Source: JAIBJN01 sp963825255
GTDB lineage: Bacteria; Actinomycetota; Thermoleophilia; Gaiellales; Gaiellaceae
Direction of reading: 5' to 3'
Assembly: GCA_963825255.1 (NCBI GenBank)
Contig: CAWGSF010000009.1
Coordinates: 1 to 64,000 of the forward strand
DNA: 64,000 nt
The notes beneath the pieces were generated by a model. That model was not told where the DNA came from and did no database searches. It saw only the letters and a list, made by a program, of their open reading frames with translations. Shown one piece after another: positions 19,389-28,464 of the stretch (positions are counted from its first letter, which is position 1; each line of letters opens with the position of its first letter). Position numbers and translations under genes: made by a program.

Positions 19389-20625
19389 CGGCGGCGAGGA
19401 TCCGCCGGGCGACGCTCGTCCAGCTCCACCGCTCCTCGGCCGCGCGGCGCGCGGCCGCCCTCACCGCTGCGCGGTCCGACGGGCTCAGCGCCAGGAGGTC
19501 GCGCAGCCGCGCCCGCAGCTCGTCCGCGTCGCCGCTGGGGAAGCTCGCGAGCCGGCCGAGCCCGGGCGGGTAGTCCTCGTCCAGCCCCTGGGCGATCTCC
19601 GCGAGCCCGGAGTGGTTGGCGACGATGGGCGGGCAGCCGGCCGCCGCGGCCTCGGCCGCCACCATCCCGAAGGCCTCCGGGAAGATCGAGGGGACGACCG
19701 CCGCGTCGGCGAGCGCGAGCAGGTGCACCAGGTGGCGGTGCTCGAGCGGGCCCGTGAAGAGGGCGTCGAGGCCCTCGGCCAGTCGCTCGAGCTCGGCGCG
19801 GTAGTCGCCGAAGCCGACGATCACGACCCGGGCGTCGATTCCGCGCAGGGCCTCGAGGAGCACCTGGACGCCCTTGTTCTCGATCAGCTTGCCGAAGTAC
19901 ACGACGGTCGAGCGCTCGCCGGCGAGGAAGCTCTCGAGGCGGTCGGCGTTGCCCTCGTCGGGCAGGCGCTCGTTCTCGTTCCCCGGGTTGGGACGGTCGC
20001 GGCGGGCCTCCTCGACGAGCTGGCGGAGCGCCTCGTCCCTCGGCTGGGGCTGCCAGAGCTCGATGTCGACGCCGGGCGGGATCTCGTGGACCCGCTCGAC
20101 GTGGCCGCACACCTCGTCGAGGACCTCGCGGATGTGCTCCGAGCCGACGATGACCGCCGCGGCGCCGCCCAGCACCTCCCCGCCCCATGCGGAAAGCTCC
20201 GCGTTTCCGCGCATCGAGTACTCGAGCTCGGACCCGTGCGCCTTGACGACGTACGGCGCCCCGGTCGCGGCCCCGACCGGCCCGCCGAGGAGCACGTGGT
20301 TGACGAAGACGAAGTCGGCCGGCAGGCGCTCGCGCATCGCGGCGGCGTTCGCCTCGACCCACGCGTCGAGCTCCGCCCGCGTGCAGTCCTGGACGCGCTT
20401 CACCTCGTAGCCCTCGTACTCGTCGATGACGAACACGGGCAGGAGGCCGCCGACGTCGGGCCGGACGGTCTCCGCTCCGCCGAGGTCGTAGCGCTCCGGA
20501 TGGGGCTCCTGCGAGAAGACGACCACCTCGTGGCCCTCGCGGCGCCACTCGCGGGCGAGCTGGCGCGCGTAGATGTTCGAGCCCGTCCCCGCGAGGAGGT
20601 AGCCGTGCCAGACGAAGATGCGCAT
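19372..20625 (-). CDS. Glycosyltransferase family 4 protein
   Basis: This GT-B fold retaining glycosyltransferase has 417 residues. It starts MRIFVWHGYLLAGTGSNIYA at 20625, whose ATG overlaps the deacetylase stop (TGATG). The donor-binding domain has STVVYFGKLIENKGVQVLLE, then RVVIVGFGDYRAELERLA, and the EX7E motif in SIFPEAFGMVAAEAAAAG. The acceptor domain contains VKAHGSELEYSMRG and IPPGVDIELW. No membrane segments are seen. Within the coupled operon it probably adds a sugar to a lipid or polysaccharide intermediate. Donor and acceptor cannot be read from the sequence. Confidence 0.85.
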   Translation of the reverse strand: MRIFVWHGYLLAGTGSNIYARQLAREWRREGHEVVVFSQEPHPERYDLGGAETVRPDVGGLLPVFVIDEYEGYEVKRVQDCTRAELDAWVEANAAAMRERLPADFVFVNHVLLGGPVGAATGAPYVVKAHGSELEYSMRGNAELSAWGGEVLGGAAAVIVGSEHIREVLDEVCGHVERVHEIPPGVDIELWQPQPRDEALRQLVEEARRDRPNPGNENERLPDEGNADRLESFLAGERSTVVYFGKLIENKGVQVLLEALRGIDARVVIVGFGDYRAELERLAEGLDALFTGPLEHRHLVHLLALADAAVVPSIFPEAFGMVAAEAAAAGCPPIVANHSGLAEIAQGLDEDYPPGLGRLASFPSGDADELRARLRDLLALSPSDRAAVRAAARRAAEERWSWTSVARRILAAVTPAR

Positions 20626-21371
20626 CAGGCGGGCTGGAACCCGGTCCGCTCGATCATCTCGGGGATCGTCACGAACTCGAAGCCCTCCTGCTCCTTCCAC
20701 TGCGTGAGGATCAGCTCCGCCGAGCGCACCGAGTGGCTCCGGTCCCAGCCCATGGCCACGTCGCAGCCGTCATGGAGGAGGACGACGTCGCCGCCGCGGA
20801 TCTGCTTCTCGGCCTTGTGCATGATCTTCTCGGTCGTGACGCCCTTGCTCCAGTCCCAGAGCGTCACCGACCAGAGGATCGGGACGTAGCCCTCCTCGCG
20901 GAGGACGCGGAGCGTCCCGGGCCGGCGCCGTCCGTAGGGCGGGCGCATGAGCCGCCGGCCGTGGACGCGGGCCATCTCGACGCCGGCCTCCTCGATCGCC
21001 TCGGTCGTCTGCCGGAGCTCGCGCCGGATCGTCTCGTCGGTGTGCAGCGGCATCGTCACGTGCGTGTAGGTGTGGTTTCCGATCGCGTGGCCGGCGGCGG
21101 CGACCTCCCGCAGCAGCTCGGGCTGCTCGCGGGCGTAGTGGCCGATGCTGAAGAACGTCGCCTTCACGCCGAACCGGTCCAGCACTTCGAGGAGCGTCGG
21201 GGTCCAGGCGGTGTTCGGCCCGTCGTCGAAGGTGAGGGCCATGAGCTTGCCCTCGCCGGGCGTGCCCACGAAGGCCCTGCCGAACCCCTGTGCCTTCGGC
21301 GTGAGGGCGTTGTAGAGCGTCCAGCCCGTGGCGCCTGCCGCGGCACCGAGCGCGAGCGGCCACTTCCTCAC
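20625..21371 (-). CDS. Polysaccharide deacetylase (NodB homology domain)
   Basis: This carbohydrate esterase family 4 enzyme has 248 residues. The GTG at 21371 overlaps the upstream stop and starts a signal-anchor (RKWPLALGAAAGATGWTLYN). Catalytic motifs are in order: MALTFDDGPNTAWTPTLLEV (catalytic base and metal-binding Asp), HAIGNHTYTHVTM (H-x3-H metal site, here NHTYTH), LMRPPYGRRRPGT (RPPYG), LWSVTLWDWS and VLLHDGCD. This full set suggests an active, secreted metal-dependent N-deacetylase acting on peptidoglycan or an exopolysaccharide. It lies between a membrane protein and a glycosyltransferase with one- to four-base overlaps. Confidence 0.9.
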   Translation of the reverse strand: MRKWPLALGAAAGATGWTLYNALTPKAQGFGRAFVGTPGEGKLMALTFDDGPNTAWTPTLLEVLDRFGVKATFFSIGHYAREQPELLREVAAAGHAIGNHTYTHVTMPLHTDETIRRELRQTTEAIEEAGVEMARVHGRRLMRPPYGRRRPGTLRVLREEGYVPILWSVTLWDWSKGVTTEKIMHKAEKQIRGGDVVLLHDGCDVAMGWDRSHSVRSAELILTQWKEQEGFEFVTIPEMIERTGFQPA

Positions 21372-22087
21372 TGCGTCCTCCCCTCCTCGTCGGCTTGCGC
21401 GGCCTCGAGCGGCCGCAGGTCGGGAACGCCGCCCGCCCAGGCCGCCTCCGGGGCCGGGGGCGGATACGTCCGTGTGCCGGCGCGGTCGTCGGCGCCCGCG
21501 CGGCGCATGTGCCTGTACCAGCGATGGAAGAGCGGGGCCGCCAGCACGGTGAGGCCGACGAGGATCGCGAGCCCCGCCAGCATCCACAGGTGACGGCGGA
21601 GCGGCTCCGCCCCGCCCGCAGCCCAGGCCGAGAGCCCCGCGAGCGCGATCGAGAGCCCGATCCCGACGTAGTAGTCGAGCGGGAGGCGCCAGAGCCATGG
21701 CACCTCGAACCACCAGACCTTCCCCCGCTCGAAGCGGCGGACGGTGTAGGCCGGGTTGAGCACGAACCACAGGTAGTCCCAGACGACGGCGAGCGCGAAG
21801 AAGGTCGCCAACGTGCGCAGCTCCCCGGCGAGCGTCCAGCCGACCCCGTCGACGTAGGGGAAGTGGAGCAAGAGGAGCGGGATCGTGAAGGCGTAGACGT
21901 GGTAGCCGGTCAATGGCCGCCGGCCCATGGCCACGCCGTAGACCCGGCCCACCGTGCCGCGCTTCAGGAACCAGGTCGGAAGCCGCTCGGCCCAGCCGTA
22001 GCCGCCCTCGACCTCGATCTCGATCCCGGCCAGCCCGAAGGCCCACGCGTAGAGGAGGAGCGTGCGGCCGATGTCGAGCTCGTTCAC
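21368..22087 (-). CDS. Integral membrane protein of unknown function
   Basis: This 239-residue protein has four or five membrane helices: LLLYAWAFGLAGIEIEVEGG, YHVYAFTIPLLLLHFPYV, LATFFALAVVWDYLWFVLNP, DYYVGIGLSIALAGLSAW and LWMLAGLAILVGLTVLAAPL. The C-terminal 45 residues are hydrophilic and Pro/Ala-rich. The GTG at 22087 overlaps the stop of the upstream glycosyltransferase, and its own stop overlaps the deacetylase start. I do not recognise the family. The DYLWFVLNP motif is reminiscent of small polytopic proteins found near cell-envelope glycan genes, and the strict coupling implies a shared pathway. Confidence 0.7.
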   Translation of the reverse strand: MNELDIGRTLLLYAWAFGLAGIEIEVEGGYGWAERLPTWFLKRGTVGRVYGVAMGRRPLTGYHVYAFTIPLLLLHFPYVDGVGWTLAGELRTLATFFALAVVWDYLWFVLNPAYTVRRFERGKVWWFEVPWLWRLPLDYYVGIGLSIALAGLSAWAAGGAEPLRRHLWMLAGLAILVGLTVLAAPLFHRWYRHMRRAGADDRAGTRTYPPPAPEAAWAGGVPDLRPLEAAQADEEGRTQ

Positions 22088-23154
22088 CGGCGCCGGCCTC
22101 CTGCGAGCCCCGCGACGAGGCCGTCGACCTCGGCCAGCGCCTCGCCGTTGCCGTCCTGCGAGTAGGCGGCGAGCGCGGCGGCGTGCTCGGGCTCGCGGTC
22201 GAGGAAGCGCTCGAGCGCGGGCTCGTCCAGCGCGGCCGCCGCGGTCCCGAACCGGAGCCGCTCCAGGTAGCGCGCGTTCATCTCCTGCTCGAACTGGCCC
22301 GCGAGCGGCAGCGCGAGCATCGGCTTGCGCAGGTAGACGGCCTCGCTCATCAGCGAGTACCCGGCCGACGCGACGACGCCGCGACTGGTGCGGAGATCGT
22401 CCACGAACGCCTCGTTCGCGAACGGCCGGTAGCTCAGGTTGCCCTCGCGCACCTCGGCCTCCAGGCCGTCGCGGGCGCCGTAGACGCGACAGGGGACGCC
22501 GCTTCCCTCGAGGGCGCGGATGGCGTCTTCGGAGATCCGCCCGTAGACGAGCAGGTGGTCGCCCTGCTCCGGACGCGCGGCGAGGATCTCGGCGCGGAGG
22601 ATCGAGGGGACGAGGGTCGTCTGCTGCTTGCGAAGCGGCGGGCGGAAGAAGGTCGTGATGACGTAGTGGGTCGCCCGGCCGAGCTTGGCGTGGACGAACG
22701 CCCGCGCCTCCCGGTAGTCGCGCTGGACGCCGTCGAGGATGGCCGCGTCGTGCTCGCACCGATCGACCATCTGGATGTTGTCGACGCTCACGACCGGCTT
22801 CCGGTGGAGCTTCCCGAAGAGGTAGGTGAAGCCGTCGAAGTCCGTGATGACGACGTCCGGATCGAACTCGCGCGCGACCTTCGCGCCGCGGTGCCAGTCC
22901 TGGGGGATGCCGTGGACGCCGCCGCGGACGTTCTCGGTCAGCGTCTTCCAGGTGTCCACCGTGCCGTGCTCGAGGACGAAGGAGAGGCCCCAGATCTCCT
23001 CGACGTCCGGCAGCTGCTCGCGCAGGTAGGGCAGCGCGCGCCCGGACGTGGCCATCTTGACCTGATGGCCCTGCTCGAGCAGGTGCTTCGCCACGACCCG
23101 GGAGCGAGTGGCATGCCCAAGCCCCTCGCCGACCGCCCCGTAGAGGATGCGCAC
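22084..23154 (-). CDS. MJ1255/VC2487-type glycosyltransferase
   Basis: This GT-B protein of 356 residues starts MRILYGAVGEGLGHATRSR, the family's glycine-rich opening. The middle has DPDVVITDFDGFTYLFGKLH and VVSVDNIQMVDRCEHDA. The C-terminal domain has GDHLLVYGRISEDAIRAL and the donor-site block SRGVVASAGYSLMSEAVYLR, followed by KPMLALPLAGQFEQEMNARY. That architecture resembles MurG-like GT28 enzymes. It is the first gene of the operon that runs to 19372, apart from the membrane protein gene at 23165 ten bases upstream. The activity is inferred by family; the sugar is unknown. Confidence 0.85.
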   Translation of the reverse strand: MRILYGAVGEGLGHATRSRVVAKHLLEQGHQVKMATSGRALPYLREQLPDVEEIWGLSFVLEHGTVDTWKTLTENVRGGVHGIPQDWHRGAKVAREFDPDVVITDFDGFTYLFGKLHRKPVVSVDNIQMVDRCEHDAAILDGVQRDYREARAFVHAKLGRATHYVITTFFRPPLRKQQTTLVPSILRAEILAARPEQGDHLLVYGRISEDAIRALEGSGVPCRVYGARDGLEAEVREGNLSYRPFANEAFVDDLRTSRGVVASAGYSLMSEAVYLRKPMLALPLAGQFEQEMNARYLERLRFGTAAAALDEPALERFLDREPEHAAALAAYSQDGNGEALAEVDGLVAGLAGGRRR

Positions 23155-23164
23155 GCCCGCGAGC

Positions 23165-23918
23165 CTAGTCGGTCTCGGGCGCGCTCGGCGCGCCGGCGAT
23201 CAGGTCTTCGACCTCCTTGCGGCGGGACACGACCCAACGGTCGTAGCGCTCGTAGCGCTTCCGGGACCGCAGATCCCTGTGGCTCCCGTGCGGATAGAAC
23301 TTGTGCGCCCACGGGGACGACGGCTTCGCGAGCCGTGCCGCGGCGACGAGCGCGACGAACGGCACGAAGACGCCGATCAGCCCGAGCATGAGCTTCCCCT
23401 TGAGGAGCGCCACGACGCACGAGGGACACGTGGATCGACACGATCGCGACGATGGTCCACCTGCTCGCGTCCTCCGCGGTGTCGTCGCTGAACGGCACCG
23501 CATGGAGAAGCACCAGGGCTCCGACCACGAGGGCGATGACGACGGCGTCGACCGACGACCGTCCCTCCTCCGACCAGTAGACGTCCTTCAGCCGGAACAC
23601 GAGGGCGAACTCGTCGAGGACGAACGCGGCGCCCGAGCCGAAGGCGGCGCAGAGGAGGAGCTGCCAGAAGCCCTCGTCGGGGAAGAAGCCGATGAGGAGG
23701 ATCCCCGAGCCGAGGACGAGGAGGATCCCGACCACCATGTGGTGGATGTGGACGTCGCCGACGTGGCCGCTCCCCCACCCGCGGGAACGCGCCAACCGCG
23801 TGTACGCCCGCGTGAGCACGAAAGTGATGAGGAAGGCCAGCAGCGTGACGAAGATCGGCTCACGCCCGGCCTCGTAGATCGACGTCTCGTACCCGGGGAC
23901 GAAGCGGAAGAGGTCCAC
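23165..23918 (-). CDS. Integral membrane protein of unknown function (frame-broken)
   Basis: This protein of about 250 residues has five or six helices and a basic cytoplasmic tail. I chose the GTG at 23918, giving VDLFRFVPGYETSIYEAGRE; codons further upstream are not starts. Helices include FVTLLAFLITFVLTRAYT, HHMVVGILLVLGSGILLIGF, LLLCAAFGSGAAFVLDEFAL and VDAVVIALVVGALVLLHAVP. A break near 23425 joins WTIVAIVSIHVS to VVALLKGKLMLGLIGVFVPF. The C terminus SRKRYERYDRWVVSRRKEVE is charged. The polar GHVGDVHIHHMV segment could be a ligand or metal site. I do not recognise a named family. Confidence 0.6.
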
Positions 23919-24082
23919 CGCCGACAGTGTGACACCGCTCGGCGAGCAGGGCCGACGGCGAGGCGACCGCCGCACCGAACGTGACCCGAGCGAGTCGAGA
24001 CGGTGCCGAAAGCCGCGGCCGGCGGGGCGGAGCTCCTCGCCCGCGCTATCTCCCGTGGGTCATGTCGACCGGAAGGAGGCCC

Positions 24083-25022
24083 ATGAAGATCACACGCATG
24101 CGCGGGCTGGCGGCCCTGGCGGCGGCCGGGACCGCCGCGGGAATCGTGGCCGGAGCGCTCGCCGTGGGCAGCGTGGCGGCGGCGGACGAGGCCGTCATCC
24201 ACGCGTGCCGCCACCCCCACGGGGGCTGGGTGCGCATCGTCCCGTCCGAGAACGCCTGCCTGCCGCGGGAGCAGGCGCTCCAGTGGAACGTCCAGGGGTC
24301 GGCGGGCCCCGCAGGACCTGCCGGTCCCGCAGGGCCGGCCGGGCCGAAGGGCGACGCCGGGCAGGGGCTCACGAAGCTCGGCGACCTCGACGGCATCGCC
24401 TGCACTCCCGACGGAGGTGGGAGCGGAGAGGTCGAGCTCGACTTCGCCGGAGACGACACGGTGCTCATCCGCTGCATCGCCGGCTCGGCGCCGCCGCCCC
24501 GCCACTCCGCCGCCCCCGCCCGGCGACGCGGACCTCGTCATCAACGAGGTCGACTACGACCAGGTGGGCGCGGACGGAGACGGGTTCGTCGAGATCGCCA
24601 ACACCGGCGACACCGCGGCCGACCTCAGCGGGATCGCGCTGGTCTTCGTCGACGGCTCGGACTCGCAGGAGTACGACCGCGAGGCCCTGAGCGGATCGCT
24701 CGCCGCGGGCGGGTACCTCGTCGTCGCCGTCGACGCCCAGAACGGGGCGCCCGACGGGCTCGCGCTCGTGGACACGGCGGACGGGAGGCTGCTCGATGCT
24801 CTCTCCTACGAGGGCGCCATCACCGCGGCCGTCATCGACGGGACGACCTACAGTCTCGTCGAGGGCACGGCACTCGCCGCGTCCGTGGCCGACTCGAACA
24901 CCGTCGCCGGCTCTCTCAGCCGGATCCCCGACGGACACGACGCGAACGACGCCGCGGCCGACTGGGTCTTCACGACGACCCTCACGCGAGGCGCCGCGAA
25001 CGTCGCCACGCAGGCTCCCTGA
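24083..25022 (+). CDS. Secreted collagen-like/lamin-tail-domain protein (frame-broken)
   Basis: This secreted protein has about 312 residues. I chose the ATG at 24083 because GGAAGGA lies just upstream; an in-frame ATG exists at 24062. The signal peptide is LAALAAAGTAAGIVAGALAV followed by GSVAAADEA. Residues 40-75 have two Cys in an HACRHPHGGWVRIV...ENACL block common before collagen repeats. A short Gly-Pro-Ala collagen stretch of about six triplets follows at 24302-24352. After a break near 24490-24515 a Pro-rich linker leads to a lamin-tail domain: DADLVINEVDYDQVGADGDG, FVEIANTG, ADLSGIALVFVDG. It ends TRGAANVATQAP. Such domains are found on extracellular nucleases and surface proteins; no nuclease domain is present. 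Confidence 0.7.
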
Positions 25023-25029
25023 GCGTTCC

Positions 25030-25067
25030 GGAGGGGAGGCCCGCGCGCCGAGCGCGGCCTCCCCTCC
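25030..25067 (+). terminator. Strong hairpin after the lamin-tail gene
   Basis: The arm GGAGGGGAGGCCCGCGC pairs with GCGCGGCCTCCCCTCC around a GCCGA loop, giving a 16-bp stem with one bulged C. It begins eight bases after the stop at 25022. No T-run follows, which is common in high-GC actinobacteria. It should separate this transcript from the two-component operon. Confidence 0.65.
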
Positions 25068-25117
25068 ATCCGACGAGGGGCAACCGGCGCAGCTCGTGCC
25101 GCGTACGCTTTCTCGTC

Positions 25118-25823
25118 GTGACGAAGCGGACGATTCTCGTGATCGAGGACGAGGAGGCAATCGCCGAGCCGCTCGCGGCCGCCCTTGCCCGCGAGAGCTT
25201 CGAGCCGGTCGTGGCGGGCACGGCTGCCGAGGGCATGGAGCTCTTCCTGGCCCGCGATCCCGACCTGGTGCTCCTCGACGTCATGCTGCCGGACGGCGAC
25301 GGGCGCGACGTCCTCCGCCGCATCCGGGAGACCTCGCGCACGCCGGTCGTCATGCTGACGGCGCGCGGAGAGGAGATGGACCGCGTGCTCGGCCTCGAGC
25401 TGGGCGCGGACGACTACGTCACGAAGCCCTTCAGCGCGGCGGAGCTCGCGGCGCGCATCCGGGCCGTCCTCCGCCGGGCAGGCGAGGCCGGCGGGTCTCG
25501 GAGGAGCGGTGCTCGAGGCAGGCGACGTCCGGGTCAACCTCGACACGCACGAGGCGACGCGCGCCGGGGAGGCTCTCGACCTGACGGTCAAGGAGTTCGA
25601 CCTCCTTCGTGTCCTCCTCGAGCACTCAGGCAAGGTCGTGAGGCGGGACACCCTCGTGCACGAGGTCTGGGACCCGGCCTGGTTCGGCTCGACGAAGACG
25701 CTCGACGTGCACGTGAGCGCGCTGCGGAAGAAGCTCGGGGACGATCCTGCCGCCCCTCGCTACATCCACACAGTCCGCGGGGTCGGCTTTCGGTTCGACG
25801 CCGCCGACGATGCCGCGCCGTGA
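25118..25823 (+). CDS. OmpR/PhoB-family response regulator (frame-broken)
   Basis: This is a DNA-binding response regulator of about 235 residues. The GTG at 25118 starts VTKRTILVIEDEEAIAEPLA with the acidic pocket (EDEE). The phosphoacceptor Asp is in DLVLLDVMLPDGDG, the switch Thr in VVMLTARGEE and the Lys in DYVTKPFSAAEL. A break near 25500 falls in the linker. The winged-helix effector domain then reads DLTVKEFDLLRVLLEHSGKV, VVRRDTLVHEVWD, DVHVSALRKKLGDD and YIHTVRGVGFRFD. Its stop overlaps the kinase start (GTGA), so both are translated together. Targets may include the paralogous secreted proteins downstream. Confidence 0.92.
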
Positions 25824-27254
25824 GCTTCAGGACGCGCCTCGTCCTCGCGGCGGCGTACCTCCTCCTCGCGGTCCTCATCGCGCTCACCGTCCCGCTCGCG
25901 CTCAACGTCGACCGGCGCGCGCGGTCCGAGCTCGAGTCGGACGTGGTCGCGAACGCCGCCGTCCTCTCCGCGCGGGTCTCCGACCTCGTCGCGCGGGGCA
26001 ACGTCTCCGGCAACCCCCCGGCACAGGTCGTCGACCGGTTGGGGCAGATCGTCTCCGGCGTGACGGTCGCCGACCGCGGGCGGACGCTCGTGGTCGACGC
26101 ACGCGGACGGGTCCTCGCCGACAGCGCCGGCACCGCCGCGCCGGGCGAGGCGTACGCGACCGACGAGCGCCCCGAGCTCGTCGCCGCGCTCTCGCAGGGG
26201 CGCGTCGACGTGCGCCAGCGCCGAAGCGAGACGCTCGGCGAGGACCTCCTTCTCGTCACCGTTCCCGTCGCGGACGGCGGCCAGGTGGTGGGCGCTCTCC
26301 GGGTCTCCGCCCCGATGGGGGCCGTGGACGCGAGCGTCCGCTCGAGCTGGCTCCGCGTCGCCCTCATCGGGCTCGCCGTGGTGCTGGTCGGCCTCGGGCT
26401 CGCCTGGATCCTCGCCGGCTCGGTCGCCCGCCCGCTCGAGAAGCTCGGCGCGGCGGCGGCGCGTCTCGGGCGCGGCGACCTCGACGCCCGCGTCGAGCCC
26501 GAGGGGCCGCGGGAGATCGACGCCGTCGGGCGATCGTTCAACCGGATGGCGGACGCGCTCTCGGCGAACCTCTCGGCCCAGCGCGACTTCGTCGCGAACG
26601 CGTCGCACCAGCTCCGGACGCCGCTCACGGGGATCAAGCTCAGGCTCGAGGCGATCCGGGCGCAGGGCGGCCCGGCGGCAGAGCGAGGCGCAGAAGGCGG
26701 AGGGCGAGCTCGACCGGCTGAGCGCGCTCGTCGACGACCTCCTCGCGCTCGCGCGGGCCTCGTCGCTCGAGACCACGGGCGAGATCGTGGACCTGGGCGA
26801 GGCCGCCCGGGCCGCGGGCCGGCGGTGGGCCGGCCCGGCCGCAAGCGCGGGCCACGAGCTGCAGATCCAGGACGACGCCCGGGCGCGCGTGTGGGCCGCC
26901 GCGGACGACCTCGCGCAGATCCTCGACAACCTCATCGAGAACGCGATCCGCTACAGCCCGCCCGGCACCCGCATCACCGTCACGACCGAGAGCCCTGGAC
27001 GGCCCGCGGTCGTCGTGGCCGACACCGGCCCCGGAATCCCGCCGGAGGAGCGGGAGCGCGTCTTCGAGCGGTTCTTCCGCGGCGCGGGCGGCCGGCGGTC
27101 GACGGCGGGCACGGGCCTCGGGCTCGCCATCGTCGCGGAGCTCGCCGACCGCTGGCAGGGTGAGGTGGAGCTGCTCGACGGCCCCGGGACGCGCGTCAGG
27201 GCCAGCTTTCCCGCGCTGGCTACCGACTCCTCACCTTCGCCTAACCGTTCCTGA
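25820..27254 (+). CDS. Sensor histidine kinase (frame-broken once)
   Basis: This membrane histidine kinase has about 478 residues and starts at the GTG at 25820. Two helices (LVLAAAYLLLAVLIALTVPL and RVALIGLAVVLVGLGLAWIL) flank an extracellular sensor domain of about 140 residues. A HAMP domain follows (SVARPLEKLGAAAARLGRGD). The H-box is FVANASHQLRTPLTGIKLRL. A break near 26690 falls in the dimerisation helix. The ATPase domain has the N-box LIENAIRYSPPGT, G1 DTGPGIPPEE and G2 STAGTGLGLAIV. It phosphorylates the regulator encoded immediately upstream. The domain order matches the BaeS/MprB class; the signal is unknown. Confidence 0.92.
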
Positions 27255-27280
27255 AGACTGCCGGTGCTAGCGTCGGTCGC

Positions 27281-27714
27281 GTGACGCGCCTTCGCACGCT
27301 TCTCCTCGTCATCCTCGGCATCGCCGTCCCCGCGGCGCTCGTCGCCGGCGTGTACCTCGCGTCGGCGGGACCGCTCGCCGATGTGCCCCAGGTGGTCGCG
27401 GTCCCCGCGAACAAGGTGGCCGCTCCGATTCCGCCGGCTTCCGGACACGACGACCACGACCGACGACCGCGGCGGCAAGGACGATCGGCCGGGCAAATGC
27501 GACGAGGAAGAGCACGAGCTCGATCCCGAGTGCGACCCTCGCGGCACATCCGGATCGGGGTCACGTGCGACCGGCTCCGGGTCGAGCGACGACAACGGAG
27601 GCAGCGGCTCGGGCTCGGACGACTCCGGGCACGGCTCGGGATCGGACGACTCGAGCGGGCACGGCTCGGCACGACGACTCGTCGAGCGGGCACGGCTCCG
27701 GCGGCGACGACTAG
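27281..27714 (+). CDS. Secreted Asp/His/Ser-rich protein with CDExEH-DPxC motif (frame-broken)
   Basis: This small secreted or membrane-anchored protein has about 143 residues. The GTG at 27281 starts VTRLRTLLLVILGIAVPAAL, a signal peptide or anchor. After a break near 27440-27460 the mature part contains DDRPGKCDEEEHELDPECDP, then a low-complexity tail rich in Ser, Gly, Asp and His (DDSGHGSGSDDSSGHGS). A second break near 27685 precedes the end SGHGSGGDD. The gene lies 26 bases after the kinase and may belong to its operon. It is a paralogue of the next gene. The acidic/His tail and Cys pair suggest metal binding; this is inference. Confidence 0.6.
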
Positions 27715-27839
27715 CCCGGCCGGCCGCTACCGAGTCTTTACCGTCGCCGGAGGGACTCTTCACCGCTCCGCGGGGGCGCGCTTTTCCCGGCCCTCCGTAG
27801 CCTCGAAGCAGGCAATCACGACCGCCCAAGGAGGGTTCG

Positions 27840-28334
27840 ATGTCCACCATTACCAAGCTGCTGCTCGTCCCCGCGCTCGTCGTCGCCCTCGGCGTCGGCG
27901 TCGCCATCGCGGCGAGCGGCGGAGGCACGAGCACGCCGGATCCGCTGCCGGCCGGTGACGCGACGACGACCGTCGACAGTGGCGGCGTCGACGTGAGCGG
28001 CCCCTGCGACGAGGCCGAGCACGCGAACGATCCTCGCTGCACGGGAACCGGGACGGGGATCGTCGAGGACGACGACGCCCGCGACGACGCCGTCGAAGAT
28101 GTGAGCGGCCCCTGCGACGAGGCCGAGCACGCGAACGATCCTCGCTGCACGGGAGCCGCCGCCGATGACGATGGCCGGGATGAGGGCTCGAGCTCCGGCC
28201 CGGGCTCGGCGAGCTCCGGGAGGAGTCACGCCGAGGACGACCACGGCGACGACGACTCCGGGCACGGCTCGGACGACTCCGGGCACGGCTCGGGGTCGGA
28301 CGACTCGAGCGGGCACGGCTCGGACGACGACTGA
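27840..28334 (+). CDS. Secreted protein with duplicated CDEAEH-DPRC motif and Asp/His/Ser tail
   Basis: This 164-residue protein has a signal peptide, STITKLLLVPALVVALGVGV. The mature part carries two exact copies of VSGPCDEAEHANDPRCTG, at about residues 52-69 and 88-105, joined by an acidic spacer. The C terminus is DDSGHGSDDSGHGSGSDDSS then GHGSDDD. It shares the C-D-E-x-E-H-x2-D-P-x-C core and the tail with the preceding gene, so the two arose by duplication. A clear ribosome binding site, CCAAGGAGGG, precedes the ATG. There is no known domain. Each Cys pair could form a disulfide-closed acidic loop or a metal site. Confidence 0.75.
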   Translation: MSTITKLLLVPALVVALGVGVAIAASGGGTSTPDPLPAGDATTTVDSGGVDVSGPCDEAEHANDPRCTGTGTGIVEDDDARDDAVEDVSGPCDEAEHANDPRCTGAAADDDGRDEGSSSGPGSASSGRSHAEDDHGDDDSGHGSDDSGHGSGSDDSSGHGSDDD

Positions 28335-28350
28335 GACGCAGATCACGCTC

Positions 28351-28393
28351 ACGACGCGGCCGGTGGGCGAGAATGCCACCGGCCGTTCGTCGT
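28351..28393 (+). terminator. Hairpin terminator after the secreted-protein pair
   Basis: ACGACGCGGCCGGTGG pairs with CCACCGGCCG and CGTCGT across a nine-base loop, giving 16 base pairs with a two-base T bulge. It lies 17 bases after the stop at 28334 and before the glutamate dehydrogenase gene. It is long enough to terminate, although no extended T-run follows. Confidence 0.6.
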
Positions 28394-28464
28394 GCCGGGC
28401 ATCATGGTCGACAGCCCGCGGCGGGTGGTCTACAACTCGGAGGAGGAAGGCGGGAAGCGACGAG

